DNA of 37,293 bases from positions 1 to 37,293 of the forward strand of contig CANGHE010000003.1 in NCBI GenBank assembly GCA_947453545.1, in the 5' to 3' direction. The notes below the pieces were generated by a model that worked only from the letters and a program-made list of their open reading frames with translations, made no database searches and had not been told where the DNA came from. Both the position numbers and the translations under genes were made by a program. Source of the DNA: Flavobacteriia bacterium (GTDB lineage: Bacteria > Bacteroidota > Bacteroidia > Flavobacteriales_D > Crocinitomicaceae). Positions 6,980 through 15,914 of this stretch are shown here, in pieces. Position 1 is the first letter of the stretch. Each line of letters starts with the position of its first letter.

Positions 6980-9376
6980 ATGAATAAATTATCACTTAAA
7001 AAGTTAAAATTAGCACAGCAGTTGTTGTACACATCCATTGTTATTATGGCTGCATTAACAGTGTTAATAATAGGATACATTACTGTATCATCATTGTCAA
7101 GCACCAATGATCAATATGCTATTCAAGCGAAAGCAAATGCTACTTCTGTAATTGAAAAAATTGACAGAAACTTTTACGAACGTTTTGGAGATGTTCAAGC
7201 TTTTGCTTACAATCGTTTAGCGGTTAAAACTGCTGTTTCGGACACTGTCTCCAATGATGCTCAGAATTTTATTAATACAATGGTAAGTTATTACGTATTG
7301 TATGATTTAATGATGATTACGGATATCAATGGAAGAGTGGTTGCTGCTAATACTGTTGATAAAACAGGAAAATTTGTGAATACACGTGATTTAATCGGAA
7401 AAAGCTTTGCTAACGAAGATTGGTTCCGTACGTGTATTTCTGGTTCAGGACCAGAAGGTGGGGCATGGTTCTCTGATTTTATGGTGAACAAAATATCTGC
7501 AACAGTTAACGGAAACAATGGTTGGGGTATGGCTTTTGCTGCTGCAATCAAAGATAATGATGGAAATGTAGTAGGAACATGGTACAACTTTGCAAACTGG
7601 GCAGAAGTTACTCAAGGCATTCGTAAAGAAACGCAAGAAGTATTGAATGAAAACCTTCCAGGAACATTTATGCTAGTAACAAACGCTTCTAATCAAACAA
7701 TTGATGCAGATGAAGATATGTTAGTTAATAATGGAGTTCAAATTTCTGAAGCTGATTTTAATAATGGCTCTAAATTTGATTATAAAGGAAAAACAATCAA
7801 CTCTGAAGATTATATTGTAGGGAAAGCAACTGGTAAAGGGGCTTACATATATAAAGGAAAAGATTGGAATACCTTGACTTTTATACCTAAAGCAAAATTT
7901 AACTTTGATTACTTTGTAAGTAATTTATTAGTATTGTTTGTAGCTGTAATTTTAATTACAATTTTTATATGCTACATTTTTTACCTTTTAGCAAAAAGAA
8001 TATCTGGAAACATCAATAAATTAAAAGCTGACCTAGAGGTACTAGCGTCGGGTAACTTAGTTGAAATAGACGAAGTAAATTCTGAAGATGAAGTTGGTCA
8101 AATGTCTGTTGCTTTGAAAGGTTTAGTGGATGGTTTGAAAGAAAAATCCGAATTTGCTGAAAAAATTGGTTCTGGTGAGTTACAAGCGAATTACCATGCA
8201 TTGAGCAATGAAGATGTATTAGGTTATTCTTTATTAAACATGCGTGAGAATTTAGTTCGTGTTGCTGAGGACGATAAAAAACGTAATTGGACTACAGAAG
8301 GTTTGGCGAAATTCGGAGATATTCTTCGTGGAAATAATGAAGGGATTGAAATTTTAGCAGATAATATTATCTCTGGTTTAGTGAAGTATTTAGATGCTAA
8401 TCAGGGGGCGTTGTTTGTTGTTAATGATGTTAATAAATCAGATGAATACTTAGAGTTAATAGCTTGTTATGCTTGGAATAAGAAAAAGTATTTACACATG
8501 CGTATTGATAAAGGAGAAGGTCTTGTAGGTCAAGCTTGGCAAGAATCAGATACTTTATATATCACGGATGTTCCTGAAGATTTCGTAAACATAACTTCAG
8601 GGTTAGGTGGCGCTACACCTAATGCTTTCTTGATAGTACCATTGACAGTGAATGATGAAACTTTTGGTGTGATTGAAATCGCTTCTTTTAATTTATTTGA
8701 GCAATACCATATTGATTTTGTAAACAAATTAGCAGAAAGTATTGCTTCTACTTTATCTACAGCGAAAACAAACGAGCGCACTAAAATCTTGTTAGAGCAG
8801 TCGCAGCAACAAACGGAAGAAATGCGTGCGCAAGAAGAAGAGATGCGTCAGAATATGGAAGAGATGCAAGCTACGCAAGAAGAGATGGAGCGTAAGGAAG
8901 CTGAAATGAGTCGTATGGTAGAGCAAATGCAGCAACAAGAAGAAGAGATTCGTCAGAATATGGAGGAGATGGTTGCAACGCAAGAAGAGATGGAAAAACA
9001 GACGATGATTAACGCGGAACAAATGGCTGAAATGAAAGGTGTTATGGCTGGAATTGATGCTACTATGGCAACAATCGAATTTAAACCAGATGGTACGATC
9101 ATTACTGCGAACGATAATTTCTTGTCTACAGTTAAGTATACCTTGCCTGAAATTCAAGGAAAACACCACCGCATCTTTGTTCCAGCGGATATTGTAAATT
9201 CATCTGAATATGCTGTTTTTTGGGATAACTTAGCTGCGGGGATACCAGCGCATGCTGAAATTAGACGTATTGATGCACTTGGTAATGAAATAAAATTAAA
9301 TGCAATTTATAGCCCTGTTAAAAATAGTTTTGGCGAAGTTGTAAAAGTTTTAAAATTAGCTACAATCATTGCTTAA
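6980..9376 (+). CDS. Membrane sensor: Cache-HAMP-GAF-coiled coil-PAS, no output domain
   Basis: 798-residue predicted inner-membrane receptor. Order: TM1 (about 12-36), a periplasmic Cache-like sensor region (37-310; FANEDWFR and GWGMAFAAAIKD are typical), TM2 (313-337), HAMP (338-392), GAF (455-595), a Glu/Gln-rich coiled coil (600-690) and a PAS domain (690-798) with FKPDGTIITANDNFL and KHHRIFVP as in chemotaxis PAS sensors. It lacks an MCP hairpin, kinase, cyclase or phosphatase domain, so the signal must leave through the coiled coil or a partner. The coiled coil holds a 35-residue internal repeat (618-639 and 653-674 share EEExRQNMEEMxATQEEMEx). It precedes cheR-cheB but has its own terminator. 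It could be the methylation substrate of that pair; this is an inference. Confidence 0.85.
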   Translation: MNKLSLKKLKLAQQLLYTSIVIMAALTVLIIGYITVSSLSSTNDQYAIQAKANATSVIEKIDRNFYERFGDVQAFAYNRLAVKTAVSDTVSNDAQNFINTMVSYYVLYDLMMITDINGRVVAANTVDKTGKFVNTRDLIGKSFANEDWFRTCISGSGPEGGAWFSDFMVNKISATVNGNNGWGMAFAAAIKDNDGNVVGTWYNFANWAEVTQGIRKETQEVLNENLPGTFMLVTNASNQTIDADEDMLVNNGVQISEADFNNGSKFDYKGKTINSEDYIVGKATGKGAYIYKGKDWNTLTFIPKAKFNFDYFVSNLLVLFVAVILITIFICYIFYLLAKRISGNINKLKADLEVLASGNLVEIDEVNSEDEVGQMSVALKGLVDGLKEKSEFAEKIGSGELQANYHALSNEDVLGYSLLNMRENLVRVAEDDKKRNWTTEGLAKFGDILRGNNEGIEILADNIISGLVKYLDANQGALFVVNDVNKSDEYLELIACYAWNKKKYLHMRIDKGEGLVGQAWQESDTLYITDVPEDFVNITSGLGGATPNAFLIVPLTVNDETFGVIEIASFNLFEQYHIDFVNKLAESIASTLSTAKTNERTKILLEQSQQQTEEMRAQEEEMRQNMEEMQATQEEMERKEAEMSRMVEQMQQQEEEIRQNMEEMVATQEEMEKQTMINAEQMAEMKGVMAGIDATMATIEFKPDGTIITANDNFLSTVKYTLPEIQGKHHRIFVPADIVNSSEYAVFWDNLAAGIPAHAEIRRIDALGNEIKLNAIYSPVKNSFGEVVKVLKLATIIA
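8831..9001 (+). repeat. Internal coding repeat in the sensor's coiled coil
   Basis: Bases 8831-8896 and 8936-9001 encode near-identical 22-residue segments spaced 35 residues apart, which is exactly five heptads. The core is RQNMEEM-x-ATQEEME. The segments differ at a few codons, as expected of an old duplication that keeps coiled-coil register. Confidence 0.8.
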
Positions 9377-9395
9377 TTAGAAATGATTTATAGAT

Positions 9396-9425
9396 AGCCG
9401 TTCATACAAATGAACGGCTTTTTTT
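9396..9425 (+). terminator. Rho-independent terminator after the sensor gene
   Basis: A perfect 10-bp stem (9396-9405 with 9410-9419) around the loop ACAA, followed by seven T. It separates the sensor gene from cheR. Confidence 0.9.
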
Positions 9426-9559
9426 GTTGATTCTAATTTGAAAAAAATTATTCATTTTGCGTGCTTTTACTTAATCATTATTTATATTTTTGATAAAATA
9501 TTACTATACATAAATTCATTTAACTGATTGAGGTCATATATTTTTATTTATGCTATGAG

Positions 9560-9567
9560 TAATTTTG
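9560..9567 (+). promoter_or_regulatory. Possible -7 box upstream of cheR
   Basis: TAATTTTG at 9560-9567 fits TAnnTTTG perfectly and lies 38 bases before the cheR ATG. No good TTG is found 19-21 bases upstream, so the call is tentative. It would be the main promoter of the signalling operon after the 9396 terminator. Confidence 0.35.
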
Positions 9568-9604
9568 TTAAGATTGAGCACAATACATTATGCCTTAATA
9601 AACT

Positions 9605-10426
9605 ATGGAGATAGAAATTGATATTAAAGAAATTAGAACATTAGTAACTGCAATTAAAACAAACTACGGTTTTGATTTTGGAGAATATGCATTATCCTCT
9701 TTCAAAAGAAGACTTTCAAGAATTTTGGAAGTGTATAAATTTGAGAACATGCAGAAGTTAACTGATAGGGTGGCTACGGATAAACCTTTCTATGAATTGT
9801 TCTTAAAAGAGGTAACAGTAAACACAACCGAAATGTTTCGTGATCCTTCGTTTTGGAAAAAAATGAAAGAATCTGTTTTTCCTTTGGTTAAAGATTTTCC
9901 TGTTATTCGTATTTGGCACTCTGCTTGCTCTTCTGGTGAGGAGGTATATTCTATGGCTATAGCATTGAAGGAAGCAGGTTTGTATGATAAAGCTCGCATA
10001 TTTGCTAGTGATATTAATGAAGATGTGATAGCAAAAGCGTTAGAAGGAAAATATCCTGCACGTAATATGGAATTGAATGGCTTTAACTATGAGAAATATG
10101 AAGGTCCCAAAAAGTTGAATAATTATTTTAAAACAAATGGTGATTATGCATACATGGATCTTGATTTGTTGAAAAATGTAACATTCAAAAAATTTGACCT
10201 TGTACAAGGAGATCAATTTCAGCGATTTGATATTATATTATGTAGAAATGTATTAATTTATTTTAATTTACCATTACAAGATCAAGTCATAGCTAAGTTT
10301 GCTAAATGTATGTCATTAGGTGGTTTTTTAGCGGTCGGATCTAAAGAAACAATTGCGTGGTGTAAATCAGCAGAGAATTTCAGTACATTTTCTTTGGAAG
10401 AAAAAATTTATCAGAAAAAAATATAA
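9605..10426 (+). CDS. cheR: CheR-type protein-glutamate O-methyltransferase
   Basis: Uses S-adenosylmethionine to methylate glutamates in the coiled coils of chemoreceptors. The 273-residue protein has the CheR N-terminal helical domain, then TVNTTEMFRD (71-80), the SAM-binding motif RIWHSACSSGEEVYSMAI (102-119), the acidic strand FASDIN (133-138) and FDIILCRNVLIYF (208-220). All conserved elements are present, so activity is likely. The cheB start is 4 to 10 bases after the stop. No CheA, CheW, CheY or canonical MCP gene is in the window, so its substrate here is unknown; the Glu/Gln-rich coiled coils of the upstream sensor and the downstream phosphatase are candidates. Confidence 0.93.
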   Translation: MEIEIDIKEIRTLVTAIKTNYGFDFGEYALSSFKRRLSRILEVYKFENMQKLTDRVATDKPFYELFLKEVTVNTTEMFRDPSFWKKMKESVFPLVKDFPVIRIWHSACSSGEEVYSMAIALKEAGLYDKARIFASDINEDVIAKALEGKYPARNMELNGFNYEKYEGPKKLNNYFKTNGDYAYMDLDLLKNVTFKKFDLVQGDQFQRFDIILCRNVLIYFNLPLQDQVIAKFAKCMSLGGFLAVGSKETIAWCKSAENFSTFSLEEKIYQKKI

Positions 10427-10429
10427 TAA

Positions 10430-11002
10430 GTGAGTATGAATAACTTCAAAGCGGTTGTAATTGGTGGGTCGGCAGGAAGTTTTCCTTTAGTTGTTAAGAT
10501 ATTATCTTCATTACCAAAAGATTATCCATTTCCTGTGTTTTTGGCACTACATAGATTAAAGCATATTCGTAATGGTTTCGTTGAAGCGTTGAGTATTAAA
10601 TCGAATATTCCAGTGATTGAGCCACATGATAAACAACAAATAAAACCTGGAATTGCTTATTTGGCTCCATCTAATTACCATATGTATGTTGAATTGGGAA
10701 ACACTATTGCCTTATCTACTGAAGAGATGGTGAAGTATTCACGTCCTTCAATAGATTTGACATTTGATACAGCTTCCTACGTTTATAAAGACAAAATGGT
10801 TGGTGTAATAGTTTCTGGAGCAAATACTGATGGCGCTGATGGAATTCGTAAATCGAAAGAAAGAGGTGCTTATACAATTGCACAAAATCCTGACGAAGCA
10901 ACGATAAAAACTATGCCCGATGCAGCGATTAAAGCTGCTCAGATGGATCATATTTTAACAATTGATGAAATTTGTAAGTTCCTAGTTTCTATTAAACCTT
11001 GA
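10430..11002 (+). CDS. cheB: CheB-type methylesterase domain protein without receiver domain
   Basis: Predicted protein-glutamate methylesterase (and possibly glutamine deamidase) that opposes CheR. At 190 residues it contains only the C-terminal catalytic domain; the response-regulator half of classical CheB is missing, so phosphorylation by CheA cannot control it. The catalytic triad is visible: Ser14 in IGGSAGS, His41 in LALHRL and Asp134 in SGANTDGADG. The start is GTG at 10430 or ATG at 10436; both precede the first strand. It follows cheR directly and is followed 5 bases later by the cytochrome b5-reductase fusion, so the three are probably co-transcribed. Confidence 0.9.
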   Translation: MSMNNFKAVVIGGSAGSFPLVVKILSSLPKDYPFPVFLALHRLKHIRNGFVEALSIKSNIPVIEPHDKQQIKPGIAYLAPSNYHMYVELGNTIALSTEEMVKYSRPSIDLTFDTASYVYKDKMVGVIVSGANTDGADGIRKSKERGAYTIAQNPDEATIKTMPDAAIKAAQMDHILTIDEICKFLVSIKP

Positions 11003-11007
11003 TTTAA

Positions 11008-11982
11008 ATGAATCAGGAAACTACATATACAATCGATGAATTAGCGCAACGTGATGGAAGAACACTTCCTAATATTTGGGTTGGTTACAAAGGATTGATT
11101 TATGATGTTACTTCTTCAGAATTGTTTAAGGATGGAAAGCATTATTTTCATGATGCTGGTAAAGATTTAACACTTGAAATGCAAGATGCTCCGCACATGG
11201 ATGATGTAATGAATCGTTTTCAAGTGGTAGGCAGATTACTTCAAAGGTCTTCTAATGTCGATTTACAAGTTAAAACTATAGTTGAAAAGTCGAATAAACT
11301 AGTTTTCATAGAGAAACATCAAGTATCATCTACTTGTTACCGATTTTTCTTTGAATGCTCTCGTGAAAGTCTTAATATTGAATATGTTGGTCAATATATT
11401 TCATTATTGATTACGGTGAAAGGAGTTGAATATAAACGTTCGTATTCAATTGCTTCTATACAAGGTAATATTATCGAATTTTTGATTCAGTTGAAGCCAA
11501 ATGGAGTTGTTTCTAATTACCTAATCTATAGCTTGTCCAAAAAGGATGTGATTGAATTTAAAGGTCCATTCGGAGGTGTGCCTAAATCAGTTTTACTTAA
11601 TAAAAATGTGAAATTAATTTGTACTGACGTAGGGATTGCTCCAATAAGACATATAATTCATCATCAGATTGAGCAGGATAATAACGCGAGACATATTGAA
11701 TTAATTTATGGTGCTCATAATTATTCAGAATTAATTTACCACGACGAATGGTCATTATTGAATAAAATGAAATCCAATTTCAATTATTCTCCTTACGTTA
11801 CAAAAGAGGAAAATCTATTTTGTAGTAGTGGTTATTTCACAAATGATAGTAATTTTATTTCTTCTGCCTCAGAAATATTTTATGTAATAGTTGGATGGGA
11901 AAGAATGGTGACTAAAACGAAAGAAATATTAAAACATAAGGGAATTGATAAGTCGTACATATACGTACAAATGTATAACTAG
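11008..11982 (+). CDS. Cytochrome b5-like heme domain fused to flavin/NAD(P)H reductase
   Basis: 324-residue soluble fusion. Residues 5-77 match the bacterial cytochrome b5-like heme-binding family: VGYKGLIYDVTSS, GKHYFHDAGKDLT and APHMDDV, with probable heme ligands His48 and His63. Residues 88-324 resemble ferredoxin-NADP reductase: RSYS (144-147) for FAD, GPFGG (186-190) and a nicotinamide-site variant CTDVGIAP (205-212), where GGTGIAP is usual. The C-terminus reads GWERMV instead of CGPxxM, so the usual hydride-transfer Cys is missing. Predicted role: electron transfer between NAD(P)H, flavin and heme, or redox sensing. Its place 5 bases after cheB suggests a redox input to this signalling operon; that is an inference. 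Reduction of an unknown acceptor is the alternative. Confidence 0.78.
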   Translation: MNQETTYTIDELAQRDGRTLPNIWVGYKGLIYDVTSSELFKDGKHYFHDAGKDLTLEMQDAPHMDDVMNRFQVVGRLLQRSSNVDLQVKTIVEKSNKLVFIEKHQVSSTCYRFFFECSRESLNIEYVGQYISLLITVKGVEYKRSYSIASIQGNIIEFLIQLKPNGVVSNYLIYSLSKKDVIEFKGPFGGVPKSVLLNKNVKLICTDVGIAPIRHIIHHQIEQDNNARHIELIYGAHNYSELIYHDEWSLLNKMKSNFNYSPYVTKEENLFCSSGYFTNDSNFISSASEIFYVIVGWERMVTKTKEILKHKGIDKSYIYVQMYN

Positions 11983-12058
11983 TATTATTAAAAAATATTT
12001 AAAAAAATAATGCCATTTGCGTACTATTGCGTAAATTAGGTCTAAAATTCGGAAAGAT

Positions 12059-12541
12059 ATGAATTCGCAAAGGATTGAAAATATTTTAGAAAAGATTAAA
12101 TCAGCAACTTCTATTAAAGATTTAGCGAAAGATTTTTTATGGTCTGTTGCTAAGGAATTAGATGCATCACAAGGTGCGTTTTTTATTGCCAAAGAAAGAG
12201 AGAATATTCACTATCTTCAGTTTATAGCTGGTTATGCATATCATTTACCTGAATCTGAGATAATTGAATTTGAATTTGGAGAAGGCTTGTCAGGACAAGT
12301 TGCGAAAGAGAATAAACTTATCAATATACAAACGGTGCCTGATGGGTACATCAAAATATTATCAGGATTAGGTAACGCTAGTCCTACAGCTATGATTATT
12401 TTTCCAGTGAAGAATAATAATCAAGTAGTTGGAGTAGTCGAATTGGCTTCTTTTAAAAAATTCACAGAAGAAGATGAACAATTCATCAAAGAACTTTCTA
12501 TTAAATTAGAAGATGCTTTGGCGCAACAAATAACAAATTAA
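12059..12541 (+). CDS. Stand-alone GAF domain protein
   Basis: A 160-residue soluble protein that is almost entirely one GAF domain. FEFGEGLSGQ (71-80), the SGLG loop and the strand VVGVVELASF match closely the GAF domains of the upstream sensor and of the downstream phosphatase, so all three share a recent common ancestor. GAF domains bind small ligands or mediate dimerisation; the ligand is not known. The downstream phosphatase starts 11 bases after its stop, so it is likely translated with it and may form mixed dimers or compete for the same ligand. A 76-base A/T-rich gap separates it from the reductase fusion. Confidence 0.85.
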   Translation: MNSQRIENILEKIKSATSIKDLAKDFLWSVAKELDASQGAFFIAKERENIHYLQFIAGYAYHLPESEIIEFEFGEGLSGQVAKENKLINIQTVPDGYIKILSGLGNASPTAMIIFPVKNNNQVVGVVELASFKKFTEEDEQFIKELSIKLEDALAQQITN

Positions 12542-12552
12542 TAAAGTATTGT

Positions 12553-15186
12553 ATGACATCTGCAAGAAATAAACACAAACAAATAGTATTGATGAAATAT
12601 TTCTTAAAATCCTTTTTTATAGGACTTGGAATATTGATTGCTATTTGGATTTTATTATTGATTAATTCAAAACAATCTGTATCGATCGATGGTTTGTCAA
12701 AATTACATCAAGAGGACGGATATTTGTATTTCATTGATTTAGTTCCATTTATTTTGGGAATATATTCATTGGTAATAGGCTTGAAGTTTTATAGAAAAAT
12801 TTCAATTTTAGATCAGACAGTAAAAGTTCAAACAGAAACGATACAAAAAACAGCTTTGTTTGCTGAAGAAATCGGTAAGGGTGAATTTAATTCTGAATTT
12901 GAACCAAATGGTGAAAAAGATATCCTTGGAAAGGCATTACTTGAAATGCGCAAGAGTCTGCTTGAAGCTAACAAAAATGAAGTTGAACGAAATTGGATTA
13001 TTTCTGGAGTTGCTGAAGTTTCTGAAATTTTAAGAAGAAATACTGAACTTATCCAATTGAGTGAGGAAGTTGTTGCTTATTTAACACGAAAAATAGGTGC
13101 AATTCAAGGTGCATTTTACATAGTAAATGATGATAACGAAGACGATGTTTACATCGAGATGGTTGGCAGTTACGCATATAATAAAAAGAAGTATTTAAGT
13201 GCTAAATTTCGTTTTGGTCAAGGTTTAGTAGGGCAGGCAGCTATTGAACGCGATACCGTATTTAGAACTGAAATTCCTGATGAATATGTGACTATCACTT
13301 CGGGATTATTAGGAGATAAAAAACCTTCATGTATATTAATTGTTCCGTTAATTACGAACGAAGCAGTTTATGGTGCTGTTGAATTAGCTGGTTTTGATAA
13401 ATTCACTGAATTACAAGTTCGTTTTATTCAAGAGTTAAGTGATATTGTTGCTCGTACGATTTTCAATGTGAAAGTAAATGAGAAGACTGTTCGTTTGTTG
13501 AATGAATCTCAAAAAATGAGTTCCGAGTTGAGTGAACAATCAGAACAATTGATGGAGAATGCGCGCCAGATGCAGGAAAATCAAGAAATGATTGAGCGTA
13601 CAAACAAGGAATTGGAGGTTCAAATACAAGAGGTTAACAAACAACAGGAACGTACTCAGGTACTTTTAGAGAATGCGTCAGAGATTATCAATATCTATGA
13701 TGAAGATGGTGCTGTAAAATATGCTAGTCCTTCTATTAATAACATTTTAGGTTATAATCCGTCAGAACTTATTGGTAGTATGGAGACTGACCGTGTACAT
13801 CCAAAAGGAAAAGAAACGGTTCGTAAATTGTTTGAGGATTTAAAATATAATCCTGGAAATGTATATACAGCTCAATATACTTACCTTAAGCCAGATGGGA
13901 GCCGTACATGGGTAGAAACAACAGGTAGAAACTTAGTTGACAACCCATCAATAAATGGGATTTTGTTTAATATCCGCGATATTACAGAACGTAAAAAAGC
14001 TGAGAAAGAACAACGAGAGAGAGCGAAAATGCAAGCCTTGTCTGAAAACTCGTTAGATATTATCTTGCGTTTTGACTTACAAGGATTAATTAGCTATGTC
14101 AATCCAGCGATTGAAAAATATACAGGTACTTCATCTGATCAGTTTAGAGCTGCTCATATTGACGCTTTACCATTAGACGAAATGATTGTTTCTCGTTGGA
14201 AAGAAATTATTGAAGAATTAAAGGAAAAAGGGAGTCATATTAGTACTGAAATGGAATTCATTGATTTGAATGGTGCTAAATTATTCATGGAAGTCAACGC
14301 ATTACCTGAATCTGGTGAAGATGGTGAACTTGAGTCTATTCTGATGATTTTACATGATATTTCAGAAGCGAAAGAAGCTGAACATAAAATCAAAGAAGCG
14401 AATCAAAAAGTACAGGATAGTATTAATTACGCGAAACGTATTCAGAATTCAATATTACCAAAGGAAATAGTATTAAATGATGTTTTCCCAAATTCATTTA
14501 TGATGTTTAGACCAAAAGACATCGTAAGTGGGGATTTTCCATTTATTGTTCAAAAGGAAGGATTCATTTACTTTGCTGCTGCAGATTGCACTGGACATGG
14601 TGTCCCAGGAGCATTACTTTCGGTAATTGGATCGTTAATTTTAAATGAAATCATTACCTACGAAACACCAACACCTTCTGTAATGTTGGATAAGTTACAT
14701 AGTTCTATGGTTAAAACGTTACGTCAAGGTCAAGAAGGAGGGGAGAACGAACGTGATGGTATGGATGTTGGTATGTGTCGTTTAAATTTGGAGACGGGTG
14801 AATTCTGTTTCTCTGGTGCGCATAGACCTTTGTATATTGTTCGACATGACCAAAAAGCAGATGAAGAATTAGAAGAATTAAAAGGCGATAAATATCCTAT
14901 CGGAGGTGTTCAATACAGAGGTAGAGATGTGTTTACAAATTTTGAAACTGTTTTACAAAAAGGGGATAGAGTATATGTTTGTTCTGATGGATTCCCAGAT
15001 CAATTTGGTGGACCAAATGCGGATGATTTGAAGAAATTTGGACCAAAGCGCATACGTCAAATTTTAGTAGAAAATAAAGATAAGTCTATTGCAGATGTAA
15101 ATGTAGCCTTACAGGAGGCGTTTGACGCATGGCAAGGACCACACAAACAAATGGATGACGTATTGTTTATTGGGATAGAATACTAA
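12553..15186 (+). CDS. Membrane GAF-PAS-PAS-SpoIIE serine phosphatase (SiaA-like role)
   Basis: 877-residue predicted inner-membrane PP2C-type phosphatase. Two TM helices (about 19-37 and 61-80) enclose a very short loop, so it probably senses cytoplasmic cues. Then come a HAMP-like linker (80-140), GAF (165-305), coiled coil (310-370), two PAS domains (370-480 with YASPSINNILGY and a DITERK end; 490-605) and the SpoIIE/PP2C domain (620-877). Metal-binding acidic residues are in VSGDF (Asp661), AADCTGHGVPGALLS (Asp678), CSDGFPDQFGG (Asp812) and QMDDVLF (Asp868/869), so activity is expected. SiaB-type kinase and SiaC-type substrate genes follow, so its predicted substrate is the phosphorylated SiaC-like protein, as for SiaA of Pseudomonas. 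Confidence 0.88.
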   Translation: MTSARNKHKQIVLMKYFLKSFFIGLGILIAIWILLLINSKQSVSIDGLSKLHQEDGYLYFIDLVPFILGIYSLVIGLKFYRKISILDQTVKVQTETIQKTALFAEEIGKGEFNSEFEPNGEKDILGKALLEMRKSLLEANKNEVERNWIISGVAEVSEILRRNTELIQLSEEVVAYLTRKIGAIQGAFYIVNDDNEDDVYIEMVGSYAYNKKKYLSAKFRFGQGLVGQAAIERDTVFRTEIPDEYVTITSGLLGDKKPSCILIVPLITNEAVYGAVELAGFDKFTELQVRFIQELSDIVARTIFNVKVNEKTVRLLNESQKMSSELSEQSEQLMENARQMQENQEMIERTNKELEVQIQEVNKQQERTQVLLENASEIINIYDEDGAVKYASPSINNILGYNPSELIGSMETDRVHPKGKETVRKLFEDLKYNPGNVYTAQYTYLKPDGSRTWVETTGRNLVDNPSINGILFNIRDITERKKAEKEQRERAKMQALSENSLDIILRFDLQGLISYVNPAIEKYTGTSSDQFRAAHIDALPLDEMIVSRWKEIIEELKEKGSHISTEMEFIDLNGAKLFMEVNALPESGEDGELESILMILHDISEAKEAEHKIKEANQKVQDSINYAKRIQNSILPKEIVLNDVFPNSFMMFRPKDIVSGDFPFIVQKEGFIYFAAADCTGHGVPGALLSVIGSLILNEIITYETPTPSVMLDKLHSSMVKTLRQGQEGGENERDGMDVGMCRLNLETGEFCFSGAHRPLYIVRHDQKADEELEELKGDKYPIGGVQYRGRDVFTNFETVLQKGDRVYVCSDGFPDQFGGPNADDLKKFGPKRIRQILVENKDKSIADVNVALQEAFDAWQGPHKQMDDVLFIGIEY

Positions 15187-15254
15187 CATTTCATTTCTAA
15201 TAAATAGTATAATTATATAGTAAATAATAATCAACAAATAAGTAGCTTTAACGT

Positions 15255-15872
15255 ATGGAAGAGTTAAAAGGAGCAGGACTTGAAAATAAGTCTGATTATA
15301 TGAAATTCGTAGTGAATTTTCATAGAATGATGGTAGATAAAAAACTTACCCTAGCCTATGAAGGTGAAGTAACTCAAGAGATTACTAAAGCTTTTACATC
15401 TATGACAGAGAAAAATCTGGAGAAAGTAGAAGAGGATGGTAAAATCAAAAAGAAAGTTTATCACGTAATGGTAGAATGTTTACAAAACATTGCTAAACAT
15501 GCGGATGATGATACAGCTACTGCATCGGATAACCTAGAAGATGGACTTGCTAAAACAGGTATTTTCTTAATTGGTAGCGATGAAAAAGAATATTTCATTA
15601 CTTCTGGTAATGGTATTGCAAATGAAAACATTGCTGCATTGAAAGAAATGATTGATAATATCAATTCTTTGGATAAGGATGGTTTGAAAGAACTACACAA
15701 ATTCAAAATGCGTGAAACAGCAATTTCTGAAAAAGGGGGTGCTGGTTTAGGTTTCATAGACATTGCTCGTAAAACGGGTAACCCATTGGAATATCATTTT
15801 GAGCCAATCGATGCTGATAACTCTTTTTTCTTATTGAAATCAAGAGTAAGTAGAGTATCAGGTGAAGAATAA
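15255..15872 (+). CDS. SiaB family (DUF6272) protein kinase
   Basis: 205-residue soluble protein resembling the SiaB kinase of the Pseudomonas SiaABCD pathway, a GHKL-fold kinase related to anti-sigma kinases. The ATP-site N-box is VMVECLQNIAKHADD (Glu74, Asn78, His82) and the G-box is KGGAGLGFIDIARKTG (160-175). Predicted reaction: phosphorylation of the SiaC-like protein encoded next, opposed by the upstream SpoIIE phosphatase. It lies 68 bases after the phosphatase gene and 42 before the SiaC-like gene. No SiaD diguanylate cyclase is nearby, so the downstream target differs from Pseudomonas. Confidence 0.85.
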   Translation: MEELKGAGLENKSDYMKFVVNFHRMMVDKKLTLAYEGEVTQEITKAFTSMTEKNLEKVEEDGKIKKKVYHVMVECLQNIAKHADDDTATASDNLEDGLAKTGIFLIGSDEKEYFITSGNGIANENIAALKEMIDNINSLDKDGLKELHKFKMRETAISEKGGAGLGFIDIARKTGNPLEYHFEPIDADNSFFLLKSRVSRVSGEE

Positions 15873-15914
15873 AAAGTAACAGTTTAAAATCATAATATTA
15901 ATTTGTAGTTAGGT

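Noticed and set aside
8792-9169. Minus-strand open frame rich in His, Leu and Phe
   Set aside because: It is the antisense of the Glu/Met-rich coiled coil of the sensor, and its composition follows from that.
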